From MESE01 sp036675035 (lineage in GTDB: Bacteria; Pseudomonadota; Gammaproteobacteria; Burkholderiales; Burkholderiaceae_D), in NCBI GenBank assembly GCA_036675035.1, contig JAKFFO010000130.1, forward strand, positions 1-18,993: DNA of 18,993 nt. The letters are read 5' to 3'. Below the pieces are notes generated by a model. That model ran no database searches. It worked only from the letters and a program-made list of their open reading frames with translations, and was not told the DNA's origin. Of the stretch, positions 16,201 to 18,993 are shown in pieces; the stretch's first letter is position 1, and every line of letters starts with the position of its first letter. The translations under genes and the position numbers were made by a program.

Positions 16201-18018
16201 CTACTCAACAGTCACCGACTTCGCCAAGTTACGCGGCTTGTCCACATCGGTGCCGCGTGCCAGTGCAGTGTGATACGCCAGCAACTGCAGCGGAATCACA
16301 TGCAGGATCGGTGATAGCAAACCGTAGTGCTCCGGCAGGCGGATCACATGAATGCCGTCGCTGGGCGACATGCGCGAATCTGCATCGGCAAATACGTACA
16401 GCTGGCCGCCGCGGGCGCGGACTTCCTGCATGTTCGACTTGAGTTTCTCGATCAATGTGTCGTTCGGTGCGACGGTGACCACCGGCATGTCTTCGGTGAC
16501 CAGTGCGAGTGGACCGTGCTTCAACTCGCCTGCCGGATAGGCTTCGGCGTGGATATACGAAATCTCCTTCAGCTTTAATGCACCTTCTAGCGCGATCGGA
16601 TAATGCAGGCCGCGGCCCAGGAACAATGCGTTTTCCTTGCGTGCGAATTCTTCTGCCCACGCAATGATCTGGGGTTCAAGCGCCAGCACCGCGCTGATCG
16701 ACACCGGCAGGTGGCGCATTGCCTTCAAATGTGCGGCTTCCTGTTCGTCGCTCAATCGTCCCCTGGTCTGCGCCAGCGTCAACGCGAGCAGGAACAGGGC
16801 CGCGAGCTGGGTGGTAAATGCCTTGGTCGACGCGACACCGACTTCGATTCCGGCGTGCGTGATATATGACAGCACGCATTCGCGCACCATGGCGCTGGTG
16901 GCGACGTTGCAGATGGTCAGCGTATGCGGCATTCCCTGCGCGCGCGCGTGTTTCAGTGCAGCGAGCGTGTCGGCGGTTTCGCCGCTCTGTGAAATCGTGA
17001 CCACCAATGCATTCGGATTCGGCACGCTGTCGCGGTAACGGTATTCGCTGGCGATCTCGACATTGACCGGGACGCCTGCAATCGATTCGATCCAGTATTT
17101 CGCGGTCAGGCCGGCGTAGTAGCTGGTGCCGCACGCAAGAATCAGCAGCGAATCGATTTTCTTGAAGATGCCGAAAGCTTCGTCGCCGAACAGTTCCGGC
17201 ATGATCCCGGTTACGCTGCCAAGCGTGTCCGCGATCGCGCGCGGCTGCTCGAAGATTTCCTTTTGCATGTAATGGCGATACGGACCGAGCTCGGCCGCGC
17301 CGGTGTGCGCGTGGACCGTTTTCACTTCGCGTTGCACCGGCTTGCCGTCGTGATCCACGATCCAGTAGCGCTGCAGCTGCAGGTCGACCACGTCGCCTTC
17401 TTCCAGATAGATGATCTGATCGGTGGTGCCGGCCAACGCCATCGCGTCGGACGCAAGAAAATTTTCTCCATCGCCGACGCCGACGATCAGCGGCGAACCC
17501 AGCCGGGCGCCGACGATGCGATGCGGCTCGTCCTGGCAAAACACCGCTATAGCAAATGCGCCGGTCAATCGTTTCACTGCTTGCTGCACCGTCTCGAACA
17601 AGTCGCCCGAATACAGGTGATCGACCAGGTGCGCGATGACTTCGGTATCGGTCTGGCTTTCGAATACGTAGCCTGCCGCCTGTAATTCGGCGCGCAGTTC
17701 CTCGTGGTTTTCGATAATGCCGTTGTGGACCAGCGCGATGCGCTCGCGTGAAAAATGCGGATGCGCGTTGTGGGATGCCGGGGCGCCGTGCGTTGCCCAG
17801 CGGGTATGCGCGATGCCGGTAAATCCGGTGAGTTCAAGCTTGTTGGTTTGCGTTTCCAGGTCGGCTACCCTGGAGGTGCTGCGCGAGCGCTGCAGCTTGC
17901 CATCCACATGCAGTGCAACACCGCACGAGTCGTAACCGCGGTATTCCAGGCGCTTGAGGCCCTCGATCAGGATGGGAGTGATATTGCGTTGCGCAACCGC
18001 GCCGACGATGCCGCACAT
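16201..18018 (-). CDS. glmS: Glutamine--fructose-6-phosphate aminotransferase (isomerizing)
   Basis: GlmS makes glucosamine-6-phosphate from fructose-6-phosphate and glutamine, the entry step to UDP-GlcNAc for peptidoglycan and LPS. The 605-residue protein (E. coli has 609) begins MCGIVGAV with the N-terminal nucleophile Cys2 of class II amidotransferases, and has HTRWATHG and the HNG motif in the glutaminase half. Two SIS domains follow (ACGTSYYAG, SQSGETADT; later EGALKLKEISYIHAEAY). It ends in the conserved LAKSVTVE tail. AGAGG precedes the ATG by about seven bases. It is divergent from an Lrp-type regulator and close to glmU, the later enzyme of the same pathway. Confidence 0.97.
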   Translation of the reverse strand: MCGIVGAVAQRNITPILIEGLKRLEYRGYDSCGVALHVDGKLQRSRSTSRVADLETQTNKLELTGFTGIAHTRWATHGAPASHNAHPHFSRERIALVHNGIIENHEELRAELQAAGYVFESQTDTEVIAHLVDHLYSGDLFETVQQAVKRLTGAFAIAVFCQDEPHRIVGARLGSPLIVGVGDGENFLASDAMALAGTTDQIIYLEEGDVVDLQLQRYWIVDHDGKPVQREVKTVHAHTGAAELGPYRHYMQKEIFEQPRAIADTLGSVTGIMPELFGDEAFGIFKKIDSLLILACGTSYYAGLTAKYWIESIAGVPVNVEIASEYRYRDSVPNPNALVVTISQSGETADTLAALKHARAQGMPHTLTICNVATSAMVRECVLSYITHAGIEVGVASTKAFTTQLAALFLLALTLAQTRGRLSDEQEAAHLKAMRHLPVSISAVLALEPQIIAWAEEFARKENALFLGRGLHYPIALEGALKLKEISYIHAEAYPAGELKHGPLALVTEDMPVVTVAPNDTLIEKLKSNMQEVRARGGQLYVFADADSRMSPSDGIHVIRLPEHYGLLSPILHVIPLQLLAYHTALARGTDVDKPRNLAKSVTVE

Positions 18019-18083
18019 GGAAACCTCTTTTGCTGGGGGAGTTACTGTTGAAAGACGATTTCTGCCATGCTAGAGCACAACAT

Positions 18084-18185
18084 ATGAAATATGCCGTCAA
18101 ATTTATCACTTATTTGGATTATTATTTCACCTGTGTACATGCATGAAATATAAATTCATCTTTATTGATTTTTGTTAAATGAAAT
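18084..18185. promoter_or_regulatory. Candidate operator region between glmS and the Lrp-type gene
   Basis: The 170-bp divergent intergenic region is AT-rich. ATGAAATAT occurs twice (18084-18092 and 18143-18151) and ATGAAAT a third time at 18179-18185, with an inverted TGAAAT at 18125-18130. At 18143-18159 ATGAA and TTCAT form an inverted repeat around seven bases. Lrp/AsnC proteins often bind several AT-rich sites around their own promoters, so autoregulation and glmS control are plausible but unproven. Confidence 0.4.
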
Positions 18186-18188
18186 CCG

Positions 18189-18662
18189 ATGACCAATCCT
18201 GCCGTTTTACTTGATGATCTCGACCGACGGATCCTGAATGCATTGCAGGAAGACGCATCCCGGACCAATTACGAGCTGGCGGAAAAAGTCCATGCGTCGC
18301 CGCCGACTTGCCTGCGGCGCGTCAAGCGCCTGACCGATGCCGGCGTCATCGAACGCCGGGTCGCGATTGTGGCGCCGGACAAGGTAGGCGCCACGCTGAC
18401 CGCGATCGTCGAAATCACGCTGGATGTCCAGACCGGAGAACGGTACGCGGAATTCGAGGCGCTGATGACGGCCGAGGCTGCGGTGCTGCAATGCTACCGC
18501 GTGTCGCCCGGGCCGGATTTTGTCGTGGTGGCGCAGGTTGCCGACATGCCGGCGTACCATGCGTTCGCGCACCGCATGTTTTCCACTCATGCCAACGTGC
18601 GCAATGTGCGCAGCTTCTTTGCAACCCATCGCAGCAAGTTCGAAACCCGTATCGCGGTGTGA
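18189..18662 (+). CDS. Lrp/AsnC family transcriptional regulator
   Basis: The 157-residue protein has the standard two-part build. An N-terminal winged helix-turn-helix (about 8-62, LDDLDRRILNALQEDASRTNYELAEKV in outline, then CLRRVKRL as recognition helix) is joined to a C-terminal RAM ligand-binding/oligomerisation domain (about 70-150, with CYRVSPGPDFVV). Such proteins form octamers that respond to amino acids. The effector here is unknown. It is divergent from glmS and convergent with glmU, so glmS and its own promoter are the obvious target candidates. The start at 18189 has only a weak ribosome binding site but gives the usual family length. Confidence 0.93.
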   Translation: MTNPAVLLDDLDRRILNALQEDASRTNYELAEKVHASPPTCLRRVKRLTDAGVIERRVAIVAPDKVGATLTAIVEITLDVQTGERYAEFEALMTAEAAVLQCYRVSPGPDFVVVAQVADMPAYHAFAHRMFSTHANVRNVRSFFATHRSKFETRIAV

Positions 18663-18670
18663 TGCGCAAA

Positions 18671-18689
18671 GGCTGCGATATGCGCAGCC
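18671..18689. terminator. Hairpin between the convergent lrp-type gene and glmU
   Basis: GGCTGCG and CGCAGCC form a perfect 7-bp stem around ATATG, nine bases after the regulator's stop. There is no T-run on either side, so it may be a rho-dependent or bidirectional end rather than a classical terminator. Confidence 0.35.
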
Positions 18690-18732
18690 ATGCAACTGGC
18701 GGCGCAGGCTACGGAGCCATATCTTCCAGGGG

Positions 18733-18993
18733 TTACTTCTTGATCTTGACCGGCCGCTTCCAGCCTTCGATGGTCGCCTGCCGCGCGCGCGATACAGTCA
18801 GCTTCCCTTCCGGCGCGTTGGCAGTCAATGTGGTACCGGCGCCGAGCGTGGCGCCCTTGCCGACGCGAACCGGCGCGACCAGCTGCGTATCGCTGCCGAT
18901 GAACGCATCATCTTCGATCACGGTGCGATGCTTGTTGACGCCGTCGTAGTTGCAGGTAATCGTTCCGGCGCCGATATTGACGCGCGATCCGAT
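18733..18993 (-). CDS. glmU: GlmU C-terminus (bifunctional UDP-GlcNAc pyrophosphorylase / GlcN-1-P acetyltransferase), partial
   Basis: The last 86 codons of glmU; the 5' part lies beyond the right edge. The visible part belongs to the left-handed beta-helix acetyltransferase domain. It starts IGSRVNIGAGTITCNYDG, the conserved acetyl-CoA/active-site region, continues through FIGSDTQLVAPVRVG and hexapeptide repeats, and ends in a basic tail KRPVKIKK. GlmU acetylates glucosamine-1-phosphate and then forms UDP-GlcNAc. Its closeness to glmS fits the shared pathway. Confidence 0.95.
   Translation of the reverse strand: MGSRVNIGAGTITCNYDGVNKHRTVIEDDAFIGSDTQLVAPVRVGKGATLGAGTTLTANAPEGKLTVSRARQATIEGWKRPVKIKK

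Noticed and set aside
16676..17539. 287-codon minus-strand frame inside glmS
   Set aside because: It overlaps glmS in another frame with low-complexity Arg-rich sequence; glmS is unambiguous.
18019..18188. glmS ribozyme or riboswitch in the glmS leader
   Set aside because: The glmS ribozyme belongs mainly to Gram-positive bacteria, and the leader here is short and AT-rich with no matching core.

Overview
The window looks like a chromosomal segment of a betaproteobacterium, most likely Burkholderiales and plausibly Oxalobacteraceae (Herminiimonas/Collimonas-like). The genus is inferred from gene content and order, not from a search. Supporting signs are the Tyr-Gly-Thr tRNA cluster reading leftward (in betaproteobacteria this usually leads into tuf/secE/nusG), the methyltransferase / pteridine reductase / folB / ttcA neighbourhood, and the glmU - Lrp-type regulator - glmS arrangement.

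Left part (1-5085, almost all minus strand): three tRNA genes (Tyr, Gly, Thr) behind a near-consensus sigma70 promoter; a class I glutamine amidotransferase of the PuuD/peptidase C26 type with an unusual N-terminal extension; a DHA2-type drug-efflux transporter with a terminator-like hairpin behind it; two tandem paralogous small membrane proteins (DUF2905); and a MidA/NDUFAF7-type methyltransferase.

Next (5164-7278, plus strand): a tight three-gene unit encoding a PTR1-like pteridine reductase, dihydroneopterin aldolase (FolB) and the tRNA 2-thiocytidine synthetase TtcA. The first two point to pterin/folate metabolism.

Middle (about 7280-16200): an accessory block between housekeeping genes. 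It starts with a decayed IS3-family element (898 bp, imperfect 29-bp terminal inverted repeats, internal deletions, frameshifts). Then come two c-di-GMP signalling loci on the minus strand. The first is a two-gene operon: a double-domain KaiC-like ATPase followed 4 nt later by a REC-PAS-GGDEF-EAL protein. The second is a PAS-GAF-PAS-GGDEF-EAL gene split by what looks like a one-base deletion in its first PAS domain. Two spacers of about 680 bp flank this second gene.

Right part (16201-18993): glmS (minus), a divergent Lrp/AsnC regulator (plus) and the 3' end of glmU (minus, running off the window). GlmS and GlmU act in the same UDP-N-acetylglucosamine pathway. The AT-rich glmS/lrp intergenic region carries repeated ATGAAAT motifs that may be operators.

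The most interesting system is the KaiC-like ATPase / c-di-GMP enzyme operon. It would couple a RecA-type ATPase related to the circadian-clock protein KaiC to turnover of a second messenger, with no kaiA or kaiB in view.
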